Below, piece after piece: positions 8,710-17,956 of a DNA stretch of 64,000 nucleotides. Origin of the DNA: Massilia rubra (GTDB taxonomy: Bacteria; Pseudomonadota; Gammaproteobacteria; Burkholderiales; Burkholderiaceae_D); NCBI RefSeq assembly GCF_011682065.1, contig NZ_VUYU01000010.1:1-64000 (forward strand). The letters run 5' to 3'. A program made the position numbers and the translations under genes. The first letter of the stretch is position 1. Each line of letters starts with the position of its first letter. The notes below the pieces were generated by a model that was not told the origin of the DNA, ran no database searches, and saw nothing but the letters and a program-made list of their open reading frames with translations.

Positions 8710-9465
8710 ATGCTCAGTACCGTCACCAGCCACATCAACACTTTCCGCGCCGCGCGGGTCGCGCACCAGTCGCCGTACCGGGCCCAGATGGCCGACCTTC
8801 CGGCCACGCTCTACCCCTTCTGGAAGCGCACGGCGCAACACGAATTCACAGGCATCCCACAGGATGCCTTTTTTTTCGCCCGCGCCGCCGAAGGCTTGAT
8901 GGCGTTTTTCGACTGCGTGCGCGACGCCAGCCTGCCGTGCGGCTTGCCCTCGATGGCGGCCGACTCGGTGTGGCACGCCTGGATGCGCCTCTCGCCGACC
9001 GGTTTGAACGCGTTCTGCCGCAAGCACTTTGGGCGCGTCATCCCGCACGTGGAAGCGCCCGAAATGAGCGGCGGCATGGGGCGCGCGCTGGCGGCCTGCC
9101 TGGTGCGGGCGCGCCGCATCGAGCGCATGCCGGTGGCCGGCCCCAACCTGCCGCGCCTGTTCGCGCTGGACCGCGTGCTGGCCATGCCGGGCGGCTGCGG
9201 CTACCTGCTGTTCAACGGCGAGGTGGCCTCGGTCGCCCTCGACGCGCGCGGGCGCGCGGCGGCCGTGCCGGCATATGCGGAGAGCTTGCGGCCGGCGCAG
9301 TTGCTGGCGGCCGGCCTGGTGAGCGAGGATGAATACCGGCGCCACGCGCGCCAGCGCAGCGCGCTTGGGGACAATGGCCCCGGCAACAGCGATGCGGACT
9401 GCGGCGCAGCAGCGTGCGACGGCGCGGGCGACGCCGGTTGCGGCGGTGGCTGCGGCGGCGACTGA
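8710..9465 (+). CDS. Hypothetical protein with WH motif and Cys/Gly-rich tail
   Basis: A 251-residue protein of unknown function. The central segment ADSVWHAWMRLSP followed by FCRKHFGRVIPH (about residues 82-115) resembles the helical core of glycine-rich-domain-containing (GRDP-like) proteins. The last 25 residues are a Cys/Gly-rich tail (CGAAACDGAG, then CGGGCGGD), a feature shared with several uncharacterised bacterial families. There is no signal peptide. The start at 8710 follows an AAAGGAG ribosome site ten bases upstream; an in-frame TTG at 8641 lies in the promoter. The preceding Pho-box-like repeat hints at phosphate control. It is unlinked in function to its neighbours as far as can be seen. 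Confidence 0.65.
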   Translation: MLSTVTSHINTFRAARVAHQSPYRAQMADLPATLYPFWKRTAQHEFTGIPQDAFFFARAAEGLMAFFDCVRDASLPCGLPSMAADSVWHAWMRLSPTGLNAFCRKHFGRVIPHVEAPEMSGGMGRALAACLVRARRIERMPVAGPNLPRLFALDRVLAMPGGCGYLLFNGEVASVALDARGRAAAVPAYAESLRPAQLLAAGLVSEDEYRRHARQRSALGDNGPGNSDADCGAAACDGAGDAGCGGGCGGD

Positions 9466-9492
9466 GGCTGGGTCAGGCGCGCCGGACTGGAT

Positions 9493-10344
9493 TTACGTTC
9501 CGGTGGCAATCGGCCGTGCCGGATCGGCGCACCACTCGCTCCACGATCCCGGATACAGCGCGGCGCCGGGCAAGCCCGCCACTTCCAGCGCCAGCAGGTT
9601 GTGGCAGGCCGTCACGCCCGAGCCGCACTGCATGATGGCGTTGTGCGGATCGCCCACCAGCGGCGCCAGTTCGGCCTTCAGTTGGGCCGCATCCTTGAAG
9701 CGTCCGTCCGGCCCCAGGTTATCCTTGAAGAAGTGATTCTTCGCTCCCGGAATATGCCCGCCCACCGGATCGATGGTTTCGTTCTCGCCGCGGAAGCGGT
9801 CGGCCGCGCGCGCATCGAGCACCACGCGTTGGCCGGTCTTGACATTATCGAGCACGTCGGCCGCCGATACGGTGGCGACCAGCGGCGCGCCTTCGGTGAG
9901 GCTGCCGGTTTTCGGCGCCGGGGCCTCGGTCGACAGCGCCAGGCCCGCCGCCTGCCAGGCCGCCATGCCGCCGTCGAGCACCGCCACCGCCGGATGGCCG
10001 ATCCAGCGCAGCATCCACCACAGGCGCGCGGCGAACATGCCGCCGTGCGCGTCGTAGGCGATGACCTGGGTGTCGTCGTCGATGCCCCAGCTGCGCAGGG
10101 TGGCGACCAAGTCGGCCCGCACCGGCAGCGGGTGGCGCCCGCGAAACACGCCGTCCGCGCCGCGCCTGGCGCCCGACAGCTCGGTTTCGATATCGGCGAA
10201 CAGCGCGTGCGGCAGGTGGCCGGCAGCGTAGGCTTCACGGCCGGCGGACAGGTTCATCAGGTCATGGCGGCAGTCGACCATGACCCACGCCGGGTTGTCG
10301 ATATGGCCGGCCAGGTCGGCTGCGGAAATGAGTGTCGTGTACAT
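9493..10344 (-). CDS. sseA: 3-mercaptopyruvate/thiosulfate sulfurtransferase
   Basis: A 283-residue two-domain rhodanese. The N-terminal domain (about 1-145) is the inactive one; the C-terminal domain carries the active-site loop CGSGVTAC with the persulfide cysteine at residue 240. The CGSG(V/A)-type loop favours mercaptopyruvate over thiosulfate (whose enzymes usually have CRxGxT). Other family motifs are YDxHGGMFAARLWWMLR and DGGMAAWQ. It transfers sulfur to thiol acceptors or cyanide in the cytosol. The start at 10344 gives the usual short N-terminus. It is eight bases from the EamA gene upstream on the same strand and may be co-transcribed with it. Confidence 0.88.
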   Translation of the reverse strand: MYTTLISAADLAGHIDNPAWVMVDCRHDLMNLSAGREAYAAGHLPHALFADIETELSGARRGADGVFRGRHPLPVRADLVATLRSWGIDDDTQVIAYDAHGGMFAARLWWMLRWIGHPAVAVLDGGMAAWQAAGLALSTEAPAPKTGSLTEGAPLVATVSAADVLDNVKTGQRVVLDARAADRFRGENETIDPVGGHIPGAKNHFFKDNLGPDGRFKDAAQLKAELAPLVGDPHNAIMQCGSGVTACHNLLALEVAGLPGAALYPGSWSEWCADPARPIATGT

Positions 10345-10352
10345 GGGCGTCC

Positions 10353-11279
10353 TTAGAGTTCGCTTGCGATGGGATCGGTCTTGCTGACGGCGGCGCCGCG
10401 CGGCGTGCTTCGGGTATTGTAAAACGTCGCGGCGATGCCCGACACAAGAATTACCGCCATCCCCAGCCACACGGTCCAGGTAAATTTATCGCCCCACAGC
10501 AACATGCCCCACAGGCTGGAAAACACGATGCCGGTGTACTGCAGGTTGGCCACCACCAGCACCTTGCCGATGCGGTAGGCGCGCGTCATGGCGATCTGCG
10601 CGAACAGGGCCGACACGCCGATGGCCAGCAGCAGGGCGGCGCTGTGCAGGCTATGCGCGGTAAATAGCGGCACGGCGGCGCCGCGCCCTTCCAGCAGGGT
10701 GCCGGCCAGGCCGGCGGAAGCCGTCATCGCGGAAAAATAGAACACCACGCGAAACTCCGGCTCGCCCAGCTGGCCCAGGCGCCGCACCTGCATGTAGGCC
10801 ATCGCCGACATCACGCTCGAGAGCAGGCCGACCACGCCGCCGAGCCACTGGTTGCTGGCGATCGCCGGTTGCAGCACCAGGGTCACGCCCACGAAGCTCA
10901 TGATCACGGCCAGGACCAGCGGCCACTCCACATGGTCCTTGGCACGCCACCAGCCGGCGCAGAACAGGAATGCGGCGATCCAGATCGGCGCCATGTAGTT
11001 GAGGGTGACGGCGGTGGCCAGCGGCAGTTTGCCGATCGCGAAAAACCACATCCACAGCGACACCACGCCGACAAAGCTGCGCCACAGATGGTCCTTGATG
11101 AACACCGTGCGCAGGCTCAAGCCCTGGTGTTTGACCATGATCAGCAACATGACGGTGCCGATCAGGCCACGGTACATGACGATTTCGGAGGTCGAATACG
11201 TGCTTGACGCCAGTTTCACGGCCGCGCCCATGGCGGCGAAGGCGAAGCTGGCAAATAACATCCACAGCGCTGCTGCCAT
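10353..11279 (-). CDS. EamA/DMT family transporter, copy 1
   Basis: A 308-residue inner-membrane protein with ten predicted helices in two EamA repeats (about residues 5-138 and 150-290). It contains the DMT-superfamily signatures around GAAVKLAS, MYRGLIGT, VTLNYMAPIW and NLQYTGIVFSSLWG. It probably exports or imports a small metabolite; the substrate cannot be read from sequence. It is a close paralogue of the gene ten bases upstream, sharing for example LATAVTLNYM and GKVLVVANLQYTGIVFSS. The two arose by tandem duplication and sit in a same-strand series with the Rieske oxygenase and sulfurtransferase genes. Confidence 0.85.
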   Translation of the reverse strand: MAAALWMLFASFAFAAMGAAVKLASSTYSTSEIVMYRGLIGTVMLLIMVKHQGLSLRTVFIKDHLWRSFVGVVSLWMWFFAIGKLPLATAVTLNYMAPIWIAAFLFCAGWWRAKDHVEWPLVLAVIMSFVGVTLVLQPAIASNQWLGGVVGLLSSVMSAMAYMQVRRLGQLGEPEFRVVFYFSAMTASAGLAGTLLEGRGAAVPLFTAHSLHSAALLLAIGVSALFAQIAMTRAYRIGKVLVVANLQYTGIVFSSLWGMLLWGDKFTWTVWLGMAVILVSGIAATFYNTRSTPRGAAVSKTDPIASEL

Positions 11280-11289
11280 CGGTTCTTTC

Positions 11290-12195
11290 TTACGTATCGG
11301 CGCGGGCCGCGGCGGCGCGCTTTTCGGTGACGGTATTATAAAAAGTGGCGGCCAGGCTGGAGGCGAGGATCAGCACCATGCCAAGCCAGACATGCCAGTC
11401 GAAGACGTCGTGCCAGATCAGGATGCCCCAGACGCTGGAAAACACGATGCCGGTGTACTGCAGGTTGGCCACCACCAGCACCTTGCCGGTGCGCCAGGCG
11501 CGCGTGAGCGCCATCTGGGCGAATACGCCCGAGGCGCCGATGAACAGCAGCAGGGCCGCCCCGCGCGGCGAATGCGCATGCCAGGGTGCGCCGTCGGGCG
11601 AGCCGCCCGGCAGCAGGCTGCCCGCCACGCCGGCGGCGATATTCACGGCCAAGAAGTAGAAGACGACCCGGTATTCCGGTTCGCCGGCGCGGCTCAGGCG
11701 CCGCACCATGGTGTAGGCGATGGCGGCCAGCATGCCGGAGACAAGCGCCATCAGCGCGCCGAACCACTGCTGCGCTTCGAAGGCCGGGCGCAGGGCCAGC
11801 ATCACGCCGCCGAAACTGACCGCGATGGCCGCCAGCAGGGGCAGGGCGATGCGCTCCTTGCCCTGCCACCAGGCCAAGCCGATCATGGCCACGGCGGTCC
11901 AGATGGGCGACATGTAATTGAGGGTGACGGCGGTGGCCAGCGGCAGCTTGGTGGCGGCGTAAAACCACATCCACAGCGACACCACCCCGATCGCGCCGCG
12001 CCACAGATGGCCGCCTAAGTGCTCGGTGCGCAGCTTGCCGCCCTGGTGGCGGATGAAAAAATACAGGAGGATGATGCCGACCAGGCCGCGGTAGAACACG
12101 ATTTCGGCCACCGAATACTCGTTCGAAGCGAGTTTGACGGCCGCGCCCATGAGCGAGAACAAAAAGCTCGCAAGCAGGATCCAGAGCGCGGCCAC
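11290..12195 (-). CDS. EamA/DMT family transporter, copy 2
   Basis: A 301-residue ten-helix transporter of the drug/metabolite superfamily with two EamA domains, paralogous to the neighbouring copy. Conserved segments include GAAVKLASNEYS, FYRGLVGI, TLNYMSPIWT and ANLQYTGIVFSSVWG. It starts at a GTG at 12195, twelve bases after the stop of the Rieske oxygenase gene, so the oxygenase and both transporters are probably one transcript. Substrate unknown. The duplication with the first copy is direct and complete, with divergence mainly in the fifth and sixth helices and at the C-terminus. Confidence 0.85.
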   Translation of the reverse strand: MAALWILLASFLFSLMGAAVKLASNEYSVAEIVFYRGLVGIILLYFFIRHQGGKLRTEHLGGHLWRGAIGVVSLWMWFYAATKLPLATAVTLNYMSPIWTAVAMIGLAWWQGKERIALPLLAAIAVSFGGVMLALRPAFEAQQWFGALMALVSGMLAAIAYTMVRRLSRAGEPEYRVVFYFLAVNIAAGVAGSLLPGGSPDGAPWHAHSPRGAALLLFIGASGVFAQMALTRAWRTGKVLVVANLQYTGIVFSSVWGILIWHDVFDWHVWLGMVLILASSLAATFYNTVTEKRAAAARADT

Positions 12196-12207
12196 GAAGT
12201 CGGCGCC

Positions 12208-13308
12208 CTACAGCGCCAGGTTACTGCGGTACCACTCGTGGAAGTGCTGCATGCCGTCTTCCATCGGTGACTGGTAGGGGCCGACTTCGTTGACGCCGCG
12301 CGCGAGCAGGATGCGGCGCCCGGCATCCATGCGCATGGCGATTTCGTCGTCCTCGATGCAGGTCTCGAAGTAGGCGGCGCGTTCGGCCTCGATGAAGTCG
12401 CGCTCGAACAGCACGATCTCTTCGGGGTAGTAGAACTCGACCACGTTGCGCGTCTTTTGCGGGCCGTCCGGCCACAGGGTCGAGACGATCAGCACGTGCG
12501 GATACCACTCGACCATGATGTTCGGGTACAGCGTGAACCAGATCGCGCCTTTATCGGGCGGCACGCCGCCACGAAACTTGAGCACCTGTTCCTGCCAGCG
12601 CTGGTAGATGGGCGAGCCGGCCTTGCCCAGGCCACGGTTCACGCCCACCGTCTGCACGCTGTAATCGCGCCCGAACTCCCAGCGCAGGTCGTCGCAGCTG
12701 ACAAAGCCGCCCAGGCCCGCGTGAAACGGCTCGACGTGGTAATCCTCCAGGTAGACTTCGATGAACGTCTTCCAGTTGTAATTACAGGTCTGCACCTCGA
12801 CATGGTCGAACATATAGCCCGAAAAATCGAAATCACCGGCCACCGACAAGCCCTTGAGCTGGTCCATGACGTTGTAGCCGTTCTGCTCGAACAGCAGCCC
12901 GTTCCACTCCTGCAGAGCGGTCTTGGACAGGTTCAGGCACGGCGTTTCCGGAAAGTGCGGCGCACCGATCAGCTCACCCTTGAGATCGTAAGTCCAGCGA
13001 TGCAGCGGGCAGACGATATTGTTCGCGTTGCCGCGTCCGTTGAACATCAGCGCCTGGCGATGGCGGCACACGTTCGACAGGACCTCGATCCCGTTTCCGT
13101 TGCGCACCAGCATGCGGCCCTCATTCTCGGAAGCGAGCGTGGCAAAGTCGCCCGTTTCGGGCACCATCAGCGTATGGCCGACATAGCGCGGGCCATGCTG
13201 GAACAATTGCTGCATTTCGCGCTGTAACAGCGCTTCATCAAAGTAAGCATCTACCGGAAGCTGCGCGCATGAGCGCGCCAGCTTGGCGTGGGTAGCCAGA
13301 TCGGACAT
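12208..13308 (-). CDS. Rieske ring-hydroxylating oxygenase, alpha subunit
   Basis: A 366-residue oxygenase. The N-terminal Rieske [2Fe-2S] domain binds through C81-x-H83 and C100-x-x-H103 (CRHRQALMF and CPLHRW). The catalytic domain carries the mononuclear-iron motif EDYHVEPFH with His191 and His196, and a C-terminal acidic residue near DDEIAMRMD is the probable third ligand. The substrate is not deducible: members act on aromatic acids, quaternary amines or steroids. No ferredoxin reductase or beta subunit lies nearby, so it would use a reductase from elsewhere. A clear ribosome site (AGGGGGG) precedes the ATG at 13308. The two EamA exporters follow in the same direction. Confidence 0.88.
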   Translation of the reverse strand: MSDLATHAKLARSCAQLPVDAYFDEALLQREMQQLFQHGPRYVGHTLMVPETGDFATLASENEGRMLVRNGNGIEVLSNVCRHRQALMFNGRGNANNIVCPLHRWTYDLKGELIGAPHFPETPCLNLSKTALQEWNGLLFEQNGYNVMDQLKGLSVAGDFDFSGYMFDHVEVQTCNYNWKTFIEVYLEDYHVEPFHAGLGGFVSCDDLRWEFGRDYSVQTVGVNRGLGKAGSPIYQRWQEQVLKFRGGVPPDKGAIWFTLYPNIMVEWYPHVLIVSTLWPDGPQKTRNVVEFYYPEEIVLFERDFIEAERAAYFETCIEDDEIAMRMDAGRRILLARGVNEVGPYQSPMEDGMQHFHEWYRSNLAL

Positions 13309-13622
13309 CCCAACCCCCCTTTTATATGTGCATCAGCTAAAGAAGAGAAAGAATCCAAAGACCAGTATTTTTAGCGACGGAATACGGTATTTCGGACAGA
13401 ACCGGCGATTATAGCGCGGAACAAGCTCTGCCGTCTCGGTCCGGCGCGCGAATGTGGTGTGGAGGGAAGTAAATGTTGAGGGAAAAACATGGTTTTCATC
13501 GATACAGCCTCAATACGATAAAATGCCATATCGCCACCCGTTAGGATGGATTGTTCTAGAATAAGCGATTAGACTGGCGCGCCGCGCACAAGTTGCATGC
13601 CGCGGACTCACATAAAGTAACT
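13309..13622. other. Gene-free divergent promoter region
   Basis: This stretch separates the minus-strand Rieske oxygenase gene from the plus-strand xseB-ispA-dxs operon, so it must hold promoters for both. It is more AT-rich than the surrounding genes. AT-rich -10-like segments occur around 13517-13525 (GATAAAAT) and near 13570 (TAGACT), neither with a convincing -35 partner. No RNA gene or repeat is visible. Confidence 0.5.
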
Positions 13623-13883
13623 ATGGCAAAGAAATTATCAGTGGAACCCGCAGCGGCGCCGGAATCGTTCGAACAGGCCATGGCCGAACTGGCCCAGCTG
13701 GTGAGCCAGATGGAAGCCGGCCAGTTGCCGCTGGAGGCCTCGGTGGCGGCGTACGCGCGCGGCTCGGAGCTGGTGCGCTACTGCGCCGCCCAGCTCGAAA
13801 AAGTCGAGTCCCAGGTCAAGGTGCTCGAGGGCGACATGCTCAAGCCTTTCGCGGCCGATGGCGCCGGCGAGGGCATGCAATGA
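13623..13883 (+). CDS. xseB: Exodeoxyribonuclease VII small subunit
   Basis: An 86-residue small subunit of exonuclease VII, which together with XseA degrades single-stranded DNA. The family pattern SFEQAMAELAQLVSQMEAG, then LPLEASVAAYARGSEL, spans residues 14-52. Length is typical. The start at 13623 gives the standard N-terminus; the in-frame upstream codons were discarded. The stop overlaps the ispA start by four bases (ATGA), the usual proteobacterial xseB-ispA-dxs arrangement. The large subunit gene is not in this window. Confidence 0.93.
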   Translation: MAKKLSVEPAAAPESFEQAMAELAQLVSQMEAGQLPLEASVAAYARGSELVRYCAAQLEKVESQVKVLEGDMLKPFAADGAGEGMQ

Positions 13884-14770
13884 GCGGCCCTTTCGACGAC
13901 TGGATGAAAACCGTGCAGGCCAGGGCCGAAGAGGCGCTGGACGCCTTGCTGCCGCCGGCCGACCTGGTTCCGCACAAGCTGCATGAAGCGATGCGCTACA
14001 CGGTGCTCGGCGGCGGCAAGCGGGTGCGCCCGCTGCTGGTGTTTGCCAGCGGCGCGCTGTTCGGAGCCGATGCGCAGGCACTGGCGCGCGCCGCCGCGGC
14101 GGTCGAAATGATCCACGCTTACTCGCTGGTGCACGACGACATGCCGTGCATGGACGACGACGACCTGCGCCGGGGCAAACCGACCGTGCACGTGGCCTAC
14201 GACGAAGCGACCGCGCTGCTGGTCGGCGACGCCTTGCAGTCGCAAGCGTTCCTGGTGCTGGCCGAAGGCATGGACATTCCGGCCGCGCGCCAGGTCGCGA
14301 TGCTGCGCCTGCTCGCGCACGCGGCCGGGTCGGGCGGCATGTGCGGCGGCCAGGCGATTGACCTCGACAGCGTCGGCATCAGCCTCACCCTGGAACAGCT
14401 CGAACAGATGCACCAGCTCAAAACCGGCGCCTTGCTGCGCGCCTCGGTGGTGCTGGGCGCGCTGGCCGGCGCCGATGTCGGTCCCGACCAGATGCGCGCG
14501 CTCGACGCCTACGCCAGGGCGATCGGGCTGGCCTTCCAGGTGGTCGACGACGTGCTCGATGCGACCGCCGATTCGGCCACCCTCGGCAAGACCGCGGGCA
14601 AGGACGCGGCGGCCAACAAGCCGACCTATGTATCGATTTTGGGCCTGGAACCATCCAGGGTCTTGGCAGAAAAATTGCGGAACGATGCGCATGACGCGCT
14701 CGCGACGTTTGGTGATAAAGCAGATCGGCTGCGCCAGTTGGCGGACCTGATCGTGCAGCGGAAAGCGTAA
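13880..14770 (+). CDS. ispA: Farnesyl diphosphate synthase
   Basis: A 296-residue cytosolic prenyltransferase that condenses dimethylallyl and geranyl diphosphate with isopentenyl diphosphate to give farnesyl diphosphate for quinones, undecaprenol and hopanoids. The first aspartate-rich motif is DDMPCMDDDDLRRGKPT near residues 90-106. The second is DDVLD near residue 224. GGGKRVRPLL near residue 41 is the substrate-binding motif. The gene overlaps xseB by four bases, and its stop codon directly abuts the ATG of dxs. The three genes are an operon linking isoprenoid precursor synthesis and its first branch point. Confidence 0.95.
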   Translation: MSGPFDDWMKTVQARAEEALDALLPPADLVPHKLHEAMRYTVLGGGKRVRPLLVFASGALFGADAQALARAAAAVEMIHAYSLVHDDMPCMDDDDLRRGKPTVHVAYDEATALLVGDALQSQAFLVLAEGMDIPAARQVAMLRLLAHAAGSGGMCGGQAIDLDSVGISLTLEQLEQMHQLKTGALLRASVVLGALAGADVGPDQMRALDAYARAIGLAFQVVDDVLDATADSATLGKTAGKDAAANKPTYVSILGLEPSRVLAEKLRNDAHDALATFGDKADRLRQLADLIVQRKA

Positions 14771-16639
14771 ATGAACTTGCTAGAGACAATCAACGAACCG
14801 GCCGAACTGCGCAAGCTGGCGCGCGCCCAACTGACGCCGCTGGCGCACGAACTGCGTCACTTCCTGCTCGATTCGGTGTCCAAGACCGGCGGCCACCTCT
14901 CGTCCAACCTGGGCACGGTGGAGCTGACGATTGCGCTGCACTACGTGTTCAACACGCCGCACGACCGCATCGTGTGGGACGTGGGCCACCAGACTTACTC
15001 GCACAAGATCCTCACCGGCCGGCGCGAGCAGATGCACAGCCTGCGCCAGTTGAACGGCATTTCCGGCTTCCCGCGCCGCGACGAAAGCGAATACGACACC
15101 TTCGGCACGGCCCACTCGTCGACCTCGATTTCGGCCGCGCTGGGCATGGCGCAGGCGGCCAAGATCAAGGGCGAACACCGGCACGCGATCGCCGTCATCG
15201 GCGACGGCTCCATGACCGCCGGGATGGCCTTCGAGGCGCTCAATAACGCCGGCGTGCAGGAAGACATCAACCTGCTGGTGGTCCTGAACGATAACGACAT
15301 GTCGATCTCGCCGCCGGTGGGCGCACTGAATCGCTACCTGGCGCGCCTGATGTCGGGCCAGTTCTACGCGGCCGCCAAGAACGTCGGCAAGTCGGTGCTG
15401 CCCGGTCCCGTGCTGGAACTGGCCAAGCGCTTCGAAGAACACGCCAAGGGCATGGTGGTTCCGGCCACGATGTTCGAGGAATTCGGGTTTAACTACATCG
15501 GCCCGATTGACGGCCACGACCTCGATTCGCTGATTCCGACCCTGGAAAACATCAAGAAGCTCAAGGGTCCGCAGTTCCTGCACGTGGTTACGCGCAAAGG
15601 GCAGGGCTACAAGCTGGCCGAAGCCGACCCGGTGCTGTACCACGGGCCGGGCAAGTTCAATCCGACCGAAGGCATTTTGCCCGCCAAGGCCGGCAAGACC
15701 ACTTACACCGAAGTGTTCGGCAACTGGCTGTGCGACATGGCCGCTGCGGATAAGCGCCTGGTCGGCATCACGCCGGCCATGCGCGAAGGCTCGGGCATGG
15801 TGCGCTTCGAAGAGCTGTTCCCGGACCGCTACTTCGACGTCGGCATCGCCGAACAGCACTCGGTGACCTTTGCCGGCGGCCTGGCGACCGAAGGCCTCAA
15901 GCCGGTGGTGGCGATCTACTCGACCTTCTTGCAGCGCGCCTACGATCAGCTGATCCACGACGTGGCGCTGCAAAACCTGGACGTGCTGTTCGCGCTCGAC
16001 CGCGCTGGCCTGGTGGGCGCCGATGGCGCCACCCACGCCGGCAACTACGACGTGTCCTACCTGCGCTGCATTCCGAACATGGTGGTCATGGCCGCCTCGG
16101 ACGAAAACGAATGCCGCCAGATGCTCAGCACCGGCTACCAGTACAAGGGCCCGGCGGCGGTGCGTTATCCGCGTGGCGCCGGCATCGGCGCGGTGATCGA
16201 AAAAGAGCTGACCACGCTCCCGATCGGCAAGGGCGAAATCAAACGCAGCGGCAGCAGCGTGGCGATCCTGGCGTTCGGCTCGATGGTGGCGCGCAGCGTG
16301 GTGGCCGGCGAAGAGTTGAATGCGACGGTGGCCAATATGCGCTTCATCAAGCCGCTCGACGTGGAACTGGTCAAGCAGCTGGCGCAGGATCACGACTATC
16401 TGGTGACGGTGGAAGAGGGCGCGATCATGGGCGGCGCCGGTTCAGCCGTGGCCGAAGCGCTGGCGGAGCTTGGCATCCAAAAGCCGCTGCTGATCCTCGG
16501 TTTGCCCGATAAATTCATCGACCATGGCGACCCGGCGGCCTTGCTGGCCAGCGTGGGACTCGACGCCAAGGGCATCGCCGCGTCGATCCGCCAGCGCTTC
16601 GGCGCCGCCGAGCCTCGCCTGGTGGTCAATAACACCTGA
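14771..16639 (+). CDS. dxs: 1-deoxy-D-xylulose-5-phosphate synthase
   Basis: A 622-residue thiamine-diphosphate enzyme that joins pyruvate and glyceraldehyde 3-phosphate in the first step of the MEP isoprenoid pathway. The N-terminal TPP domain contains [16 protein letters not shown] and the GDG...N motif ([18 protein letters not shown]). The central transketolase-like domain has [15 protein letters not shown] with the catalytic glutamate, and [15 protein letters not shown]. The C-terminal domain is complete. The ATG at 14771 immediately follows the ispA stop, and the cognate hairpin terminator lies just after the stop codon. Confidence 0.97.
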   Translation: MNLLETINEPAELRKLARAQLTPLAHELRHFLLDSVSKTGGHLSSNLGTVELTIALHYVFNTPHDRIVWDVGHQTYSHKILTGRREQMHSLRQLNGISGFPRRDESEYDTFGTAHSSTSISAALGMAQAAKIKGEHRHAIAVIGDGSMTAGMAFEALNNAGVQEDINLLVVLNDNDMSISPPVGALNRYLARLMSGQFYAAAKNVGKSVLPGPVLELAKRFEEHAKGMVVPATMFEEFGFNYIGPIDGHDLDSLIPTLENIKKLKGPQFLHVVTRKGQGYKLAEADPVLYHGPGKFNPTEGILPAKAGKTTYTEVFGNWLCDMAAADKRLVGITPAMREGSGMVRFEELFPDRYFDVGIAEQHSVTFAGGLATEGLKPVVAIYSTFLQRAYDQLIHDVALQNLDVLFALDRAGLVGADGATHAGNYDVSYLRCIPNMVVMAASDENECRQMLSTGYQYKGPAAVRYPRGAGIGAVIEKELTTLPIGKGEIKRSGSSVAILAFGSMVARSVVAGEELNATVANMRFIKPLDVELVKQLAQDHDYLVTVEEGAIMGGAGSAVAEALAELGIQKPLLILGLPDKFIDHGDPAALLASVGLDAKGIAASIRQRFGAAEPRLVVNNT

Positions 16640-16644
16640 GTGTT

Positions 16645-16671
16645 GTCCTTTCCGCCAGTGGCGGAAAGGAC
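16645..16671 (+). terminator. Hairpin terminator of the xseB-ispA-dxs operon
   Basis: A perfect 12-bp stem (16645-16656 with 16660-16671) around a three-base loop AGT begins five bases after the dxs stop. The T tract that follows is short. It lies immediately before a MITE-like element. Confidence 0.7.
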
Positions 16672-16689
16672 TTCGCGTACTTCAAGTTA

Positions 16690-16878
16690 GAGCCTATCTC
16701 AGTAGATCGGGGGAAGCTGATGGCGACATGCGCGTAGGCGATGCATGGAAAGAGAGGGCAAGGCGCGAGGAGGCCGCATGGCTAGCCATGCAACGACGAG
16801 GGTATTCCGAAGGAATACCGAGGCGGCACTCGCTTGCCAGGCGCGCCAGCAGCGACTCCGATCTACTGAGATAGGCTC
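16690..16878. mobile_element. MITE-like element with perfect 21-bp terminal inverted repeats
   Basis: The 189-bp element is bounded by identical 21-base inverted repeats (16690-16710 and 16858-16878, beginning GAGCCTATCTCAG). It is flanked on both sides by the trinucleotide TTA (16687-16689 and 16879-16881), consistent with a target-site duplication of the IS5/IS427 type. It encodes no protein. Two internal palindromes occur: GCATGGCTAGCCATGC (16776-16791) and GGTATTCCGAAGGAATACC (16801-16819). The perfect ends suggest recent mobilisation by a transposase encoded elsewhere. Confidence 0.8.
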
Positions 16879-16916
16879 TTAATGCGTTTGCCTCCTGTTT
16901 ATGGCATAGTAGGCCC

Positions 16917-17117
16917 ATGAAAGCGCTTAAAAGCCCCCTTGCCAACGAGCTTCTTGCCGATCCCAAAGCGCGCGACGAGTTGCGTCGCTTCCTGGTGACC
17001 AAGCGCTCCAGCGCTGTTTCGACAGATCAGCCAGTTACCGGACAGTTCCAGATTCGTCGCGGCACGTCAGCGGCCACGGTGAAGGCCGTGTTCGTACCGA
17101 AGGCAAAAGCCGCCTAG
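16917..17117 (+). CDS. Small hypothetical protein
   Basis: A 66-residue protein rich in Lys, Arg and Ala, with no membrane segment or signal peptide. I do not recognise it. The N-terminal half (SPLANELLADPKARDELRRF) is probably helical; the C-terminal half (GQFQIRRGTSAATVKAVFVP) looks like a short beta hairpin. One base separates its stop from the ATG of the next gene, so the two are very likely translated together. It begins 38 bases after the MITE, which may supply or disrupt its promoter. Confidence 0.6.
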   Translation: MKALKSPLANELLADPKARDELRRFLVTKRSSAVSTDQPVTGQFQIRRGTSAATVKAVFVPKAKAA

Positions 17118-17118
17118 G

Positions 17119-17901
17119 ATGAATATTGCTCTTCCTGCACTGATCGCTTTCCTCCTTCTTCTCCCCGGCTTTATCTTCCGCACGCGCCTGAAACGGGCCG
17201 AGCGCACCTCCCTGGATTTTTCCCCGTTCGGCCAAATCGTCGCCGAAGCCGTGCTGTGGTCGTTTGTTGCCCACCTCCTCTGGCTGGCCTTGTCCGACAT
17301 CGTTTTCAGCCAACGGTTCCAACCCCTGGTGCTGATGAAGCTGCTCTCTGCCTCGCCGTTCAGCCAAGCGGACGCCACCGTAGCGGTCGCGGCGAATTTT
17401 GCATGGGTGGCGAGCTACTTCGGCAGCCTGTTTGTGGCGTCGTTTCTTGTCCCGACCTTGGTGCGCGCCACCATTTCCAGGTTTCGGCTGGACCGCTCAT
17501 CGGCGCCGTGGGGGGCCGTGTTCAGGTTCCACGACGCCCCGTGGTACTACCTGCTGACCGGCGCCGATTTTACCGAGGAAGAGGCGCCCGACTTCATCGT
17601 CATTTCCGCCATCGTCGAGATTGCAAAGGAAGCGGTGCTGTATGTGGGCGTGTTAAGCGAATTTTTCGTCGACGCCGACGGCCAGCTCGATCGCCTGGTG
17701 CTGCAAGGCGTCTCGCGCCGTCCCATCGCCGCCGACAAAAACGGCGCCGATGCCGATGATGGATCCGAATCCGGCCGTTTTTACGAGGTCGATGGCGACT
17801 CGTTCGTGCTGCGCTACAGCGAAACCGTTACGCTCAACGTGCAGTACGTCAAGCTGACCGCCGAGGAGACTGCCGACCCCGCGATACATTCATCGCGGTG
17901 A
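17119..17901 (+). CDS. DUF6338-like membrane protein
   Basis: A 260-residue protein with an N-terminal membrane segment (ALPALIAFLLLLPGFIF) and two further hydrophobic stretches near residues 40-65 and 90-120. A soluble C-terminal half follows (RFHDAPWYYLLTG, then VEIAKEAVLYVGVLSEFFVDADGQLDRLVL). This order, with LLLPGFIF at the start, resembles DUF6338 proteins, which occur scattered in bacteria and are of unknown function. It is coupled to the 66-residue gene in front of it. No operator or terminator is obvious. Family assignment is tentative. Confidence 0.65.
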   Translation: MNIALPALIAFLLLLPGFIFRTRLKRAERTSLDFSPFGQIVAEAVLWSFVAHLLWLALSDIVFSQRFQPLVLMKLLSASPFSQADATVAVAANFAWVASYFGSLFVASFLVPTLVRATISRFRLDRSSAPWGAVFRFHDAPWYYLLTGADFTEEEAPDFIVISAIVEIAKEAVLYVGVLSEFFVDADGQLDRLVLQGVSRRPIAADKNGADADDGSESGRFYEVDGDSFVLRYSETVTLNVQYVKLTAEETADPAIHSSR

Positions 17902-17956
17902 ACGATCTGTTCTTCCTGACAGCGCTTGCAGTCGATCGCAACACCGGTCCGACAGC

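Noticed and set aside
14780-16393. Open frame opposite dxs on the minus strand
   Set aside because: Shadow of dxs with biased composition and no recognisable motif.
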